46,214 nucleotides of DNA from JAAKFL01 sp964629645 (GCA_964629645.1 CAZVSU010000008.1:1-46214), one strand, 5' to 3'. Shown: positions 32,324 through 40,804, numbered from the stretch's first letter. Numbers and translations are program-made. The notes: generated by a model from the letters alone, not told the origin.

Positions 32324-33375
32324 AGCTCAGCCCCTTTCAGCACTTTATGGATATGTTCGGCCCGTTTATGGGAAAGTTCTTCCGGAGGCAACTCTTCGCC
32401 GTGCTCTGCCAGTAGGTGGGCTCTCCGGACTGCAAAGAAAAGGGCATTCAAGTCTTCAAATGCGACACCTGTCAACCACTCGAGATCGAGTCCGAGCTTC
32501 ATCAGGCTGATCGCATTGAGCGCTTCTGTCACATCGATTTGATATGAGTGCATCAGGACGGCGAAAGCGCGGCTCACGCTATCTTTCATGTCCGTGCTTT
32601 CTTCATTCTTTAGTTTTTTCCGAAGCCCTTTTTCATGCACAATCAATTTTGTGGCGTAGCTACGAACAGACGATAAAATCGTCTCTTCCGTCAAGCCCAA
32701 AGTATAATTATTCCGAATCACAAGAAGGTCGCCCACAATGTCACCCATGGTCCCTTGCAATCCGGTGGTCATGATCGCGTCTTCGCGATGCTGCAGCAAA
32801 AATTCCTGCAGCGCATTCGTGTGAATCAAAGCGGGTAACTGAAGATACACAGAAAGGACAAGCCCGGTTCCGCACTCGGCAGGGTCTGATGTCATAAATC
32901 CGAAACGAGGAGAAAAACTGTAATTGAAGCCCCGGCCGAGAGCGACCTCGATTTTTTCGAGAAAATTGCACGCATTTTCCAAATCTTCTTCGACATCGAG
33001 GAGGCGGAAACGGATATGGTCGTTTAAATTGATCGTCGCTAAGAATTTTCCTGAAGTGTCGAGCACGAACCCTTCGCCGGCGTGCGCTTCGACAAAGCTC
33101 GAAAGCGTGAGAAAGTGTTCATGGAGAAACTCTTTTTCTAAAGGGGAGATATCCTCTGCTTTGATCAAATAAGGATCTTGAAGATCAGGAGAGGCCAAAA
33201 GATCTTTCTGAATGATGGATAGAAGCTGCTTTCTCTTATCCGCTTCCAATTTGGAAGGGAAATTGAATTTTTCAATGTTTCTCTGGAGGCTAAGTGCCGA
33301 CCCAAGCCAAATGGCATTGCCGTTGTTTTGCCATGGGCTCTTGATTCGAAGCAGATCTTTTTGCTTGCTACTCAT
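32308..33375 (-). CDS. mcsB: Protein arginine kinase McsB-like
   Basis: A 355-aa phosphagen-kinase-family protein matching CT675. In Firmicutes McsB phosphorylates arginines on proteins and marks them for ClpCP, with McsA as activator. Recognisable blocks are LGSALSLQRNIEKFNFPSKL (guanidino-kinase Arg/nucleotide region), LNDHIRFRLLDVEEDLENAC (McsB NDHIR motif), FGFMTSDPAECGTGLVLSVY (the C-T-S-x-P active-site equivalent) and GTMGDIVGDLLVIRNNYTLG (nucleotide-binding region). The start at 33375 overlaps the mcsA stop by 8 bp. Chlamydiae have ClpC, so an arginine-phosphate degradation tag is plausible here, but it has not been shown from this sequence. Confidence 0.92.
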   Translation of the reverse strand: MSSKQKDLLRIKSPWQNNGNAIWLGSALSLQRNIEKFNFPSKLEADKRKQLLSIIQKDLLASPDLQDPYLIKAEDISPLEKEFLHEHFLTLSSFVEAHAGEGFVLDTSGKFLATINLNDHIRFRLLDVEEDLENACNFLEKIEVALGRGFNYSFSPRFGFMTSDPAECGTGLVLSVYLQLPALIHTNALQEFLLQHREDAIMTTGLQGTMGDIVGDLLVIRNNYTLGLTEETILSSVRSYATKLIVHEKGLRKKLKNEESTDMKDSVSRAFAVLMHSYQIDVTEALNAISLMKLGLDLEWLTGVAFEDLNALFFAVRRAHLLAEHGEELPPEELSHKRAEHIHKVLKGAELHIEE

Positions 33376-33910
33376 CGATAATCTCCGTGATCTGCTTGAT
33401 TTGGTCTCTTAGCCAAGCCGCTTGTTCATAGTCTTCACGTTGAAGCGTTTCGCTTAGCGCTTCATTTAAAGCGAGCAGCCTCACTGCGGGCTTCATTTCT
33501 TTGACTTCGCCGCTGACCCGGCCAATATGGACCGGTGTCGTTTTGCGGGCAGTGGCCAGACGCGATGATATTTTACCCATCGATACGAGCTCTCCTAGCA
33601 ACACATCGCCAAATACGGCGTAGCATTCGGCGCAGCCGAGCAAGCTGCCTGTTTTAACAGCCTGAAGCGTCGTGCCGCAACTGCCGCAGCAAAGGCCTGC
33701 TTCGGGCCCGTACGCGTCGACTTCTTTCCTCGCCGGAATGCCGTGAAGTCGATGCTCCAAATGAGGGCAGTCGGCACACATCACTGTATGAATCATAGCA
33801 TGACCCACCACCTCAGTGTAGCGAACTGCGATCGATTTCTTGCATTCACTGCATTCGAGTGGGCGGTCTTCTGAGCGGTTGCTCGGGGGGTCGCTCGGCT
33901 TTTTAGGCAT
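33368..33910 (-). CDS. mcsA: McsA-like zinc protein with UvrB/UvrC motif
   Basis: A 180-aa protein matching CT676. Four Cys pairs form two zinc sites: CSEC, CADC, CCGSCG and CAEC, at about residues 18-95. A C-terminal UvrB/UvrC (UVR) motif lies at about 145-178 (LNEALSETLQREDYEQAAWL). This is the architecture of McsA, the activator of McsB and adaptor to ClpC. I chose the ATG at 33910 because AGGAG lies 5-9 bases upstream; an in-frame GTG at 33931 sits inside the candidate -10 box and is unlikely. The gene has its own promoter and overlaps mcsB by 8 bp. Confidence 0.92.
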   Translation of the reverse strand: MPKKPSDPPSNRSEDRPLECSECKKSIAVRYTEVVGHAMIHTVMCADCPHLEHRLHGIPARKEVDAYGPEAGLCCGSCGTTLQAVKTGSLLGCAECYAVFGDVLLGELVSMGKISSRLATARKTTPVHIGRVSGEVKEMKPAVRLLALNEALSETLQREDYEQAAWLRDQIKQITEIIDE

Positions 33911-33929
33911 AGTTTCTCCTAGAAAGCGC

Positions 33930-33959
33930 ACTATAGAAAAAGAGAGATTTAAAAGTCAA
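33930..33959 (-). promoter_or_regulatory. Promoter for mcsA-mcsB
   Basis: On the minus strand the -35 TTGACT (33954-33959) and -10 TATAGT (33930-33935) are 18 bp apart. Five of six bases match in each hexamer. The -35 begins in the T-run of the preceding tRNA terminator. Confidence 0.65.
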
Positions 33960-33987
33960 AAAAGCCTTCCAAAGAGATGGAAGGCTT
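33957..33987 (-). terminator. Rho-independent terminator of the tRNA-Glu/tRNA-Lys transcript
   Basis: On the minus strand AAGCCTTCC pairs perfectly with GGAAGGCTT (9 bp) around an 8-base loop. TTTT follows. It begins 7 bases after the tRNA-Lys 3' end. Confidence 0.85.
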
Positions 33988-33994
33988 AAAATTA

Positions 33995-34068
33995 TGGGTC
34001 TTGAAGGACTCGAACCTTCGACCCCCTCATTAAAAGTGAGGTGCTCTAACCAACTGAGCTAAAGACCC
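33995..34068 (-). tRNA. tRNA-Lys (anticodon TTT)
   Basis: A 74-nt cloverleaf. The acceptor GGGTCTT pairs with AAGACCC, and the discriminator is A. The D arm is GCTCAGTTGGTTAGAGC, the anticodon stem CCTCA/TGAGG with loop CTTTTAA, and the T arm contains GGTTCGAGTCC. CCA is not encoded. It lies 2 bp downstream of tRNA-Glu on the same strand. Confidence 0.95.
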
Positions 34069-34070
34069 AT

Positions 34071-34145
34071 TGACCCCAAGGGGATTCGAACCCCTGTTAC
34101 CGGAATGAAAATCCGATGTCCTAGGCCTGACTAGACGATGGGGCC
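34071..34145 (-). tRNA. tRNA-Glu (anticodon TTC)
   Basis: A 75-nt cloverleaf. The acceptor GGCCCCA pairs with TGGGGTC (one G-T), and the discriminator is A. The anticodon loop is TTTTCAT and the T arm is AGGGGTTCGAATCCCCT. Chlamydiae make glutamate 1-semialdehyde for haem from Glu-tRNA, so this tRNA may also feed tetrapyrrole synthesis; that is general knowledge, not shown here. Confidence 0.94.
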
Positions 34146-34163
34146 AGACGTTGAAAGATATTC

Positions 34164-34193
34164 ATCATACAACGAAAGAGAATTAAGCCTCAA
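34164..34193 (-). promoter_or_regulatory. Promoter for the tRNA-Glu/tRNA-Lys pair
   Basis: On the minus strand the -35 TTGAGG (34188-34193) and -10 TATGAT (34164-34169) are 18 bp apart. The -10 is 18 bases before the tRNA-Glu 5' end. It sits in the short gap after the frr stop. Confidence 0.6.
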
Positions 34194-34196
34194 GTC

Positions 34197-34739
34197 CTAA
34201 ATACTTGAAATCTCATTTTCCTTCTTTTCCGCAAGATCGTCTGCTTCAGCGCAAAAGGTGTCGGTCAGTTCCTGCACCTCTTTTTCCATGTTCTTGCGCT
34301 CGTCTTCGGGTATGGATTTGTCTCCTTTTATGCTATCGTTCGCTTCTTTGCGCGCTTGACGGATTTTGACTTTCGTTTGCTCGCAATAATCGCCAACTGT
34401 TTTCTTCATTTTTTCCCGCATGGTCCCGTCCATAGGGGGAATATTAAGGCGGACAAGATTCGCTTCGACGATGGGATTAATGCCGATATTGGCCTTTTCT
34501 ATCGCTTTACCAATATGAGGGGCATTAGAGGCGTCAAAAGGAGAGATCACGATTTGCATCGGCTCAGGAACACTGATGCTGGCGATATCTTGAATCCGCA
34601 TTTGCGTTCCGTACACCTCAACTGTCACATGCTCAACCATTCCTGCATTGGCCCTGCCGGTGCGGATATTTTTTAATTCGTCTTTAAAATACTCAATGGC
34701 TGTTTTCATCCGCTCTTTTGCTTCTTTAATTGTCTGCAC
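34197..34739 (-). CDS. frr: Ribosome recycling factor
   Basis: A 180-aa protein of normal RRF length that splits post-termination ribosomes together with EF-G. Signature blocks are IRTGRANAGMVEHVTVEVYG, PFDASNAPHIGKAIEKANIG, IRLNIPPMDG-like VRLNIPPMDGTMREKM and VKIRQARKEANDSIKGD. A C-terminal helix contains EVQELTDTFCAEADDLAEKK. It is the last gene of the rpsB-tsf-pyrH-frr operon, 20 bp after pyrH, in the same order as CT680-CT677. The GGAG Shine-Dalgarno before the start at 34739 is good. Confidence 0.97.
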   Translation of the reverse strand: MQTIKEAKERMKTAIEYFKDELKNIRTGRANAGMVEHVTVEVYGTQMRIQDIASISVPEPMQIVISPFDASNAPHIGKAIEKANIGINPIVEANLVRLNIPPMDGTMREKMKKTVGDYCEQTKVKIRQARKEANDSIKGDKSIPEDERKNMEKEVQELTDTFCAEADDLAEKKENEISSI

Positions 34740-34759
34740 ACTTCCTCCTAGGACATTGT

Positions 34760-35470
34760 CTAATGAACTAAACTACCGTTTTCTTCAAGTTGTTGAATCG
34801 TTACAGGCTCTCCTTTCAAGAGAAGATCCATATGAAAGACCAAAATGGGAAGCTTCTCCCTTCGGCATAGGGCGAACGCTGTTCCGTCCATAACACCAAG
34901 ATTCTCTTCCAGCACTTTGCCATAAGACACCTCATCGTAGCGGACAGCGTCGGGATGCTGCGCAGGATCGGAAGAATAGACACCGTCGACTTTCGTGGCT
35001 TTTAAAAGCGACGACGCGCCGATTTCGGCGGCCCTTAAAGCGGCGGCGGTATCTGTTGTGAAGAAAGGGTGACCGGTGCCGCCTACGAAGATCACAACAT
35101 GTCCTCGATTCAAATAATCGATGGCGCGGTCCCACGTATAGGTTTCGACCGCTCGCGGACATTCCAGAGCGCTCAAGACGCGCGTTTCGCAGCCGGCTTT
35201 TTCCAGAGCTTGCTTTAAAGCCAACCCGTTCATGATCGTGGCCAGCATGCCGATTTGATCGGCGGGGGTGCGGTCTAGGTGGGGGTGCTCTGCCCCACGA
35301 AAAAAATTTCCCCCTCCGATGACGATTCCGAGCTGGCAGCCTGTTTCGCTCAATGATTTTATCGAAAAAGAAAGGGACGAGCAAATATCCGGCGAGATTC
35401 CCGAGGGATGATCTCCCTTTAAAACTTCGCCAGAAAGCTTAAGCAAAAAACGTTTTCCGCTCGTCCCCAC
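34760..35470 (-). CDS. pyrH: Uridylate kinase (UMP kinase)
   Basis: A 236-aa bacterial UMP kinase of the amino-acid-kinase family that makes UDP from UMP. Signatures: FLLKLSGEVLKGD at the N-terminus, IVIGGGNFFRG, ADQIGMLATIMNGLALKQAL, VIFVGGTGHPFFTTDTAAAL and LLKATKVDGVYSSDP. MDGTAFALCRREKLPILVF lies near the end. Length is standard. It is the third gene of the ribosomal operon, between tsf and frr, as in most bacteria. Confidence 0.97.
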   Translation of the reverse strand: MGTSGKRFLLKLSGEVLKGDHPSGISPDICSSLSFSIKSLSETGCQLGIVIGGGNFFRGAEHPHLDRTPADQIGMLATIMNGLALKQALEKAGCETRVLSALECPRAVETYTWDRAIDYLNRGHVVIFVGGTGHPFFTTDTAAALRAAEIGASSLLKATKVDGVYSSDPAQHPDAVRYDEVSYGKVLEENLGVMDGTAFALCRREKLPILVFHMDLLLKGEPVTIQQLEENGSLVH

Positions 35471-35490
35471 GATCGCTCCTTACGCTTCGA

Positions 35491-36333
35491 TTACGATTCT
35501 CCTACAGACCATCTCACGAACTGTGCGATGGAGAGCTCTTGGCCTGACTCTTGACCCTTTTTTGCCACAAACTCGGAAACAGAGAGACTATCGTCTTTGA
35601 CAAATTTCTGTCTCGTCAAGCAAACGTCATCATAGAAGGCATTCAGTTTTCCTTCGAGAATTTTCTCCATGATGTTTTCCGGCTTACCGGCGAGCTGCTC
35701 GCGGGCGATCCCTTTTTCGTGTTCTCTCACCGATTCAGGAACCGATTCGGGGTTGAGATAGTCGGGAGAGGCTGCCGCAGCATGCATCGCCACATCGCGG
35801 GCCACGTCCGGAGCGTCGCCGTTCATTTCGACGAGGACGACGATCTTTCCCCCCATATGGGAGTAGACGCCAAAACTTTTGCTGGGCTGCTTTGGGAAGA
35901 CAGCGAAGCGCTTGATGTGAATATTTTCACCAATTGCCTGAACGAGAGTTCCTTGATATTCTTCGATCGACATTGAAGGATCCTTCGAATAAGGCTGTTT
36001 CAAAAACTCGTCGAGGTGAGACGGTTTTGATTGAGCCACCTCTTCTGTGATCACATTCAGGAAGTCGACGAAACGTTCATTATTCGCAACAAAGTCTGTT
36101 TCGGAACTGACTTCGACTAAGGCAACAGCATCGCCGGACTCGGCAAACGCAATTTTTCCTTCTTTTGCTTCACGCGACGATTTTTTAACAGCCGTCGCGA
36201 CACCTGCTTTGCGCAAATAGTTGATGGCTTCTTCCATATCGCCGGATGATTTTTCAAGGGCTTCTTTGCATTTTGTCATGCCAACCCCTGTCCGTTCACG
36301 CAATTCTTTGATCATTGTCGGGGTGATCGTCAT
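35491..36333 (-). CDS. tsf: Elongation factor Ts
   Basis: A 280-aa nucleotide exchange factor for EF-Tu. The N-terminal UBA-like domain reads IKELRERTGVGMTKCKEAL and DMEEAINYLRKAG. The core contains VALVEVSSETDFVANNERFV, whose TDFVA tip binds EF-Tu, and AMHAAAASPDYLNPESVPES follows. The C-terminal region LVEENYF-like (GKLNAFYDDVCLTRQKFVKD) is conserved. Its start overlaps the rpsB stop by 4 bp (ATGA at 36330-36333). The order matches CT679. Confidence 0.97.
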   Translation of the reverse strand: MTITPTMIKELRERTGVGMTKCKEALEKSSGDMEEAINYLRKAGVATAVKKSSREAKEGKIAFAESGDAVALVEVSSETDFVANNERFVDFLNVITEEVAQSKPSHLDEFLKQPYSKDPSMSIEEYQGTLVQAIGENIHIKRFAVFPKQPSKSFGVYSHMGGKIVVLVEMNGDAPDVARDVAMHAAAASPDYLNPESVPESVREHEKGIAREQLAGKPENIMEKILEGKLNAFYDDVCLTRQKFVKDDSLSVSEFVAKKGQESGQELSIAQFVRWSVGES

Positions 36334-37142
36334 GATTCTGCCTCCTCTGCAACTGCGACTTCTACTTCATCATTTTTTTCACTTTTTTCTTCCGCTGCAG
36401 CGTCTTCGCCGCCCTCTTTTTGTCCCGAGGCGATTTTGAGTTCATTCTTTTTCTCTTTTACTGCTGCGGCAAGCGCATGAACAATCAGTTTCACGCTCTT
36501 CAATGCGTCGTCATTGCATGCGATAATGTGATCGATAAGATCGGGATCGCAGTTAGTGTCGACAAGAGCCATCACCGGTATTCCCAGTTTTCTCGCTTCG
36601 GCAACGGCAATGTGTTCTTTGTTCGGATCGACGACAACGACAAGTTTGGGCAGCTTCCGCATTGCGCGGACACCTGACAGGTTCTTATCAAGCTTGTCCA
36701 TCTGCTTGGTTAAAATCGTCATCTCTTTTTTGGTGAGCCCCTCTCCCCCGGTGGCAATTCTTTTTTCATAGCGCTCGAGCTTTTTCACCGACTGGCGAAT
36801 GGTTGAAAGATTGGTCAACATACCGCCAAGCCAGCGTTCGCATACGTAAAACTCGCCGCAATATTCGGCACATTCGCGAATGACATCTTTGGCCTGTTTT
36901 TTTGTTCCGACGAAAAGAATGGAACCGCGATTTGCAGCAACTTCTTGAATCACTTCAATTGCGTTTCTAATCTGCTGCAATGTTTTGGCGAGGTCAATGA
37001 TGTAGAGACCGTTTCTCGATTCGAAGATGAACCGTTTCATTTTCGGGTTCCAGCGAGAGGTTTGGTGCCCCCAATGAACGCCCGCTTCAAGTAGATCTTT
37101 AATTGTTAATTCATTTTTTGATTCTTGACTCAACCTTGTCAC
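36330..37142 (-). CDS. rpsB: 30S ribosomal protein S2
   Basis: A 270-aa S2 protein. Signature blocks: GVHWGHQTSRWNPKMKRFIF, NGLYIIDLAKTLQQI, GSILFVGTKKQAKDVI, RWLGGMLTNLSTIRQSVKKL, LVVVDPNKEHIAVAEARKLG and VDTNCDPDLIDHIIACNDDA. The core is normal, but the C-terminus ends in an acidic tail of about 35 residues (Glu/Ala/Asp) that many S2 proteins lack. It is the first gene of the operon and has a good promoter at 37235-37263. The untranslated leader is about 85 bases, room for autoregulation by S2, though no specific S2 operator structure was identified. Confidence 0.97.
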   Translation of the reverse strand: MTRLSQESKNELTIKDLLEAGVHWGHQTSRWNPKMKRFIFESRNGLYIIDLAKTLQQIRNAIEVIQEVAANRGSILFVGTKKQAKDVIRECAEYCGEFYVCERWLGGMLTNLSTIRQSVKKLERYEKRIATGGEGLTKKEMTILTKQMDKLDKNLSGVRAMRKLPKLVVVVDPNKEHIAVAEARKLGIPVMALVDTNCDPDLIDHIIACNDDALKSVKLIVHALAAAVKEKKNELKIASGQKEGGEDAAAEEKSEKNDEVEVAVAEEAES

Positions 37143-37234
37143 CTTTGTTTGACGACGGCATCCAACTCTGAGAGGTGGATTGGGTCTGGTTTATTGATAT
37201 TTTGAACCTAGTTTGCCTAGATTCTTAAGAGAGA

Positions 37235-37263
37235 ATTATACACGCCCGTCATTTGAATGAAAA
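37235..37263 (-). promoter_or_regulatory. Promoter for the rpsB-tsf-pyrH-frr operon
   Basis: On the minus strand a perfect -10 TATAAT (37235-37240) is preceded by TG (extended -10). It is 17 bp from a -35 of TTTTCA (37258-37263). It lies between tRNA-Gly and rpsB. Confidence 0.7.
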
Positions 37264-37269
37264 GAAAAA

Positions 37270-37340
37270 AGCGCCTGATCAGAATCGAACTGACACGAGT
37301 AGCTTGGAAGGCTACGGTTCTACCATTGAACTACAGGCGC
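37270..37340 (-). tRNA. tRNA-Gly (anticodon TCC)
   Basis: A 71-nt cloverleaf. The acceptor GCGCCTG pairs with CAGGCGC. The D arm is GTTCAATGGTAGAAC, the anticodon stem GTAGC/GCTAC with loop CTTCCAA, and the T arm contains AGTTCGATTCT. CCA is not encoded. TTTTTT follows immediately and could help termination. A weak promoter (TTGCTT, 17 bp, CATGAT) lies at 37364-37392. Confidence 0.94.
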
Positions 37341-37466
37341 TTAATTGACGCTTTTGAACCACAATCATGAAGTTTTTAGGATTTTTAAGCAAGAAGATTC
37401 CATTCTTTATTCGCTGCGACCTCCCTCTTAGCCATGAACCTGGCTCTCATTGTTGCAAAGGACGGC

Positions 37467-37495
37467 TGGACTTAAATCACCCAGATGTGTAAAAT
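37467..37495 (+). promoter_or_regulatory. Candidate promoter for tRNA-Ala
   Basis: The -35 TGGACT (37467-37472) and -10 TAAAAT (37490-37495) are 17 bp apart. The -10 is 17 bases before the tRNA 5' end. Confidence 0.5.
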
Positions 37496-37512
37496 CCATA
37501 CTTCCTCAATTT

Positions 37513-37585
37513 GGGGCGTTAGCTCAGTTGGTAGAGCGCAACAATGGCATTGTTGAGGTCAACGGTTCGACTCCGTTACGCTCCA
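37513..37585 (+). tRNA. tRNA-Ala (anticodon GGC)
   Basis: A 73-nt cloverleaf. The acceptor GGGGCGT pairs with ACGCTCC, with discriminator A. The D arm is GCTCAGTTGGTAGAGC, the anticodon stem CAACA/TGTTG with loop ATGGCAT, and the T arm contains CGGTTCGACTCCG. The last 10 bases overlap the 3' end of tatD, which runs on the opposite strand. Confidence 0.93.
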
Positions 37586-38367
37586 GATTTTATTCCGAAA
37601 AATTTGCAGGCGTTTTGATATGTGGTCTGGGCGAGATGCTCGACGGGTATTTGCTGCACGTCGGCGATGAACTGCGCGGTCTCCACCAAATAGGCCGGCT
37701 CGTTTCGCTTCCCCCTTCGCGATTGAGGCGCCAGATATGGGGAGTCAGTCTCAATGAGCAATTGCGAAGCGGGGACAATCTTGGCGACTTCTCTTAATTC
37801 GTGACTCTGCTTGAACGTGACGATGCCGCTTAGCGAAAGAACCCAGCCGCGCCGGATCACGTTTTCTGCGTCCGCGAGGGTCCCTGTAAAACAGTGCAAG
37901 ACACCCGGGGCGTGCTTCCCATCGACCACATAAGTCTCATCGAGAATACGGAAAAAATCTTCGAAAGCGTCCCGGCAGTGAATGACAATAGGCAGCCCAG
38001 TCTCAAGCGCAAGCTCCAAATATTTACGAAGGAAATGCTGTTGAAGATCTTTTGTCTTTTCATGGTAGTAGTAATCAAGCCCTGTCTCCCCTATTGCGAC
38101 CAAATCGCCGCTTCGCGCATGCTCGGCCATAAGAGGAAAGAGTCGTTCGCCGTCTTGGGCCACATCGTGAGGGGTCGTCGAGGCGACATTGAAGATCCAA
38201 TCGTATTTTTTCCGAAGATCGAGACCTCGCTTCAGCGTGAGGTCGCACGTACAGATATTCACAATTTGATCGACGCCCGATTTCTGCGCACGCTCGAGAA
38301 CCTCTTCCACTTCTGGAAAAATCGAATCGCTTGTCAAATGGGCGTGTGAATCGAACAATCGGCTCAT
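37576..38367 (-). CDS. tatD: TatD-family metal-dependent nuclease
   Basis: A 263-aa TIM-barrel metallohydrolase, the TatD/YcfH family of DNases. Metal and catalytic motifs: FDSHAHLTSD at the N-terminus, AIGETGLDYYY (Glu ligand), IVIHCRDAFEDFF, VLHCFTGTLADAENVI and LLIETDSPYLAPQSRRGKRN. The start overlaps the dsbD stop by 4 bp (ATGA at 38364-38367), so the two genes form an operon. The stop codon (37576-37578) lies inside the tRNA-Ala gene on the opposite strand. Physiological substrate unknown; roles in DNA repair or RNA processing have been proposed for the family. Confidence 0.94.
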   Translation of the reverse strand: MSRLFDSHAHLTSDSIFPEVEEVLERAQKSGVDQIVNICTCDLTLKRGLDLRKKYDWIFNVASTTPHDVAQDGERLFPLMAEHARSGDLVAIGETGLDYYYHEKTKDLQQHFLRKYLELALETGLPIVIHCRDAFEDFFRILDETYVVDGKHAPGVLHCFTGTLADAENVIRRGWVLSLSGIVTFKQSHELREVAKIVPASQLLIETDSPYLAPQSRRGKRNEPAYLVETAQFIADVQQIPVEHLAQTTYQNACKFFGIKSGA

Positions 38368-40505
38368 GATTTGATGTGTTCAAGATACCCAAGAACAATG
38401 TCCGGTGTCAAGGTTTGCGGAAGCACTTCCACCTCGCCATCCGGATGGTAGAGGAGGTAAAGAGGCACTCCGCTTCTGCCGTATTCACTCAATGCTTTTG
38501 TGATCGCAGGGTCGTTTTTTGTCCAATCGGCAAGCATTTTGACGACGCCGAGATCGGCCATTTTTTGGCTAACAGAGTCCGTTTCCAATACAAGATGATT
38601 CGCCTGGCAAATCAAACACCACTTGGCTGTAAAATCGATGAAAACGGGCTTTTCTTCTTCCTGAAGCTCTTTTAACCGATTTGGAGAGAAAGGAGTCCAC
38701 TTGTGAATATGATCGCCTGAAACGCCGCCCTCTGCCATGGCAACCAGTTCAGTTTGAGGGGGCGAAAGACTTGGCGCTTGGATAATGAAATAAAATCCAT
38801 AGAGACCGATCAATACGGTGAACACAGTAGCGCCCAATCGTATCGGCCGTTTCACTAAAGGCGTCGCCCATTTTCCCCAAATCCAACACGCAAACGTGAG
38901 AATAAAGAGTCCTCCTATCAAACCGCTGAGCGCTTCGACGCTGGTCTGATAAGCAAAAATCGTGACGAGCCAAAGAGCGGTTGCCACCATGAAAAAACCG
39001 AGAACCTCTTTAAAAACAATCATCCAATTTCCCGGCTTTGGCAAAAACTTGATCAAAGGCGGGAAGGCAGAAATAATCAGATAAGGAGAGGCCATTCCGA
39101 GCGCAAGCGATGTGAAGATCATGAGCGCGTAGGGAGCTGAAAGAGTCAAAGCAAAACCGACAGCAGGCCCAAGAAACGGTCCTGTGCAAGGCGTCGCAAC
39201 AGCTGTAGCCAAAACACCGCTGAAAAAGGCAGCTGTTCCTCCTCCTGCGCTTTTGGATGCGTCGCTTTGCTTCTGCCCCGCCCAAGCAGAGAACATCGTC
39301 CCCACTTCAAACATGCCAAACAGACTCAACCCGAAAACGTAAATGAGAGCCGCCAGAAGAGCGACAAAAAGCGGATCCTGCAATTGAAATCCCCAACCGA
39401 CCACTTCACCGTAGGCACGAAGGGCGATCAAGACTCCGGCAAGCGCCCAAAAAGAGACTAAGACACCCAGAGTGAACATCAAGCCATGCGTCGCAATTTT
39501 CCACCTGTCTTCGCCTGCCATCTTGACGAAGCTGAATATTTTAAGAGAGATGACCGGAAGGACGCAGGGCATCAGATTCAGAATCATCCCTCCAAGAAAA
39601 GCGAGTGCAACCGCACCGAGAAGCCCTCCTTGAAAGGCGTGGCGTTCGCTTATGCCGGTTGTCAGAGGGGTGTCGGCCATAGCGATGTCGTCAGAGATTT
39701 TTTGAACGGGATGATCGACATGCACAGCATCGATGACAGTGTCGCCATCGTGAAGAACAAGCACCCCCTTTAGCATCGCGAGATCTTGATCTTCAGCTTG
39801 CAAAGTCACAGAGCAGCGGCCGCTCTTCGGCGTCACGGCAGCGCAGCTTCTCTCATCAATGACCCCTGCTTCCTCAGGATAAAAATAGGCGTGGGTGATG
39901 CGGCCGAGGTGCGGTAAGTCGAGATGAAACACCTCTCCGTCGCTTGTCACAGCAAGCGACTCTCTTATTGTCGGACTCTTTGCGCGCGCTGTTTTGAAAA
40001 GAGAGAGAGCCGATCGATTTTTCTCAGGCGGGCTATTTTTCATCGGTACTGTTAAGCTGAGAGTTTCGCCTCCTGGCAGACAAGCCGAGTCGGAACAGAC
40101 GAGCCAGTTGACATCAGCTCGGAGCTCCACTTCGGTTTCCGCCGATTCGGCCGAAGGTGTGATTTCCGTCAAAAGAGTCAGACAGTCGTGGTAGCCATAA
40201 CTGACGCCTTCATGCTGCTCAAGCCTTTCGGGCAGCGGCCAAGAGGGCTCTTCAGCGCTGTACCCTTCCGGCAGGGTCCACTCGATAGAAGGGGGAAAGC
40301 CGTTCATTCCCGGATTTTTCCAGTAGGCGTGCCATCCTTTGTCAATATCAAGAATGACGGCGACCCAAAATGGCTGTCCCGGCTGCACGGACGCATCCTC
40401 TGCCACAATTTTTGCTTTAACGGGTTGGGGGAAAGCATCTGCCTGGATCTTGGACACGCATCCAAAGCTCAGCGCGATCAATAGAATAGATAAGATTCGG
40501 TGCAA
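38364..40505 (-). CDS. dsbD: DsbD thiol:disulfide interchange protein
   Basis: A 713-aa transmembrane reductase that moves electrons from cytoplasmic thioredoxin to the periplasm; it matches CT595. Signal peptide about 1-22. The N-terminal alpha domain (about 25-265) contains VCSDSACLPGG. The eight-helix core has the two redox cysteines in LMPCVLPVISLKI and ATAVATPCTGPFLG. The C-terminal thioredoxin-like domain has FTAKWCLICQANH (CLIC active site) and YGRSGVPLYLLYHPDG. Translation appears to begin at TTG 40505, with AAGGGGG upstream; no ATG fits better. In Chlamydiae DsbD would support the disulfide-crosslinked envelope proteins of the extracellular form. Divergent from tolQ. Confidence 0.95.
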   Translation of the reverse strand: MHRILSILLIALSFGCVSKIQADAFPQPVKAKIVAEDASVQPGQPFWVAVILDIDKGWHAYWKNPGMNGFPPSIEWTLPEGYSAEEPSWPLPERLEQHEGVSYGYHDCLTLLTEITPSAESAETEVELRADVNWLVCSDSACLPGGETLSLTVPMKNSPPEKNRSALSLFKTARAKSPTIRESLAVTSDGEVFHLDLPHLGRITHAYFYPEEAGVIDERSCAAVTPKSGRCSVTLQAEDQDLAMLKGVLVLHDGDTVIDAVHVDHPVQKISDDIAMADTPLTTGISERHAFQGGLLGAVALAFLGGMILNLMPCVLPVISLKIFSFVKMAGEDRWKIATHGLMFTLGVLVSFWALAGVLIALRAYGEVVGWGFQLQDPLFVALLAALIYVFGLSLFGMFEVGTMFSAWAGQKQSDASKSAGGGTAAFFSGVLATAVATPCTGPFLGPAVGFALTLSAPYALMIFTSLALGMASPYLIISAFPPLIKFLPKPGNWMIVFKEVLGFFMVATALWLVTIFAYQTSVEALSGLIGGLFILTFACWIWGKWATPLVKRPIRLGATVFTVLIGLYGFYFIIQAPSLSPPQTELVAMAEGGVSGDHIHKWTPFSPNRLKELQEEEKPVFIDFTAKWCLICQANHLVLETDSVSQKMADLGVVKMLADWTKNDPAITKALSEYGRSGVPLYLLYHPDGEVEVLPQTLTPDIVLGYLEHIKS

Positions 40506-40804
40506 AAAAACCCCCTTGATTATTTCGCTTCGTTAAGAAGGAATAAATTAACACATCTTTAATAAAATTTCAATCTTATACGGTGAGCGCAGACTGAGAG
40601 GCAGAAGAAGTTAAGTTAAATTTTTGTTATGACGAAAAAAAGCCTTGTTTGACAAATACAAAATCATCGGCAAAAATCTTCGGTATGATCCGACATGCAG
40701 ACTCAATCACGTCCTTCTCTCCATTGCCGCTCACCTTTTCTCCCGTTTCATGTTTACAAACCGGTTTCAGATTGATGACAAAAAAAAACACTCAGGGATA
40801 ATTT
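40506..40804. promoter_or_regulatory. 299-bp divergent intergenic region between dsbD and tolQ
   Basis: No gene is convincing here. On the plus strand a perfect -35 TTGACA (40649-40654) and AAAAAT (40672-40677) are 17 bp apart, a candidate tol promoter with a leader of about 120 bases. On the minus strand TTGAAA (40568-40573) and TAATTT (40545-40550) are 17 bp apart, a weaker candidate for dsbD. The region is A/T-rich. Confidence 0.45.
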
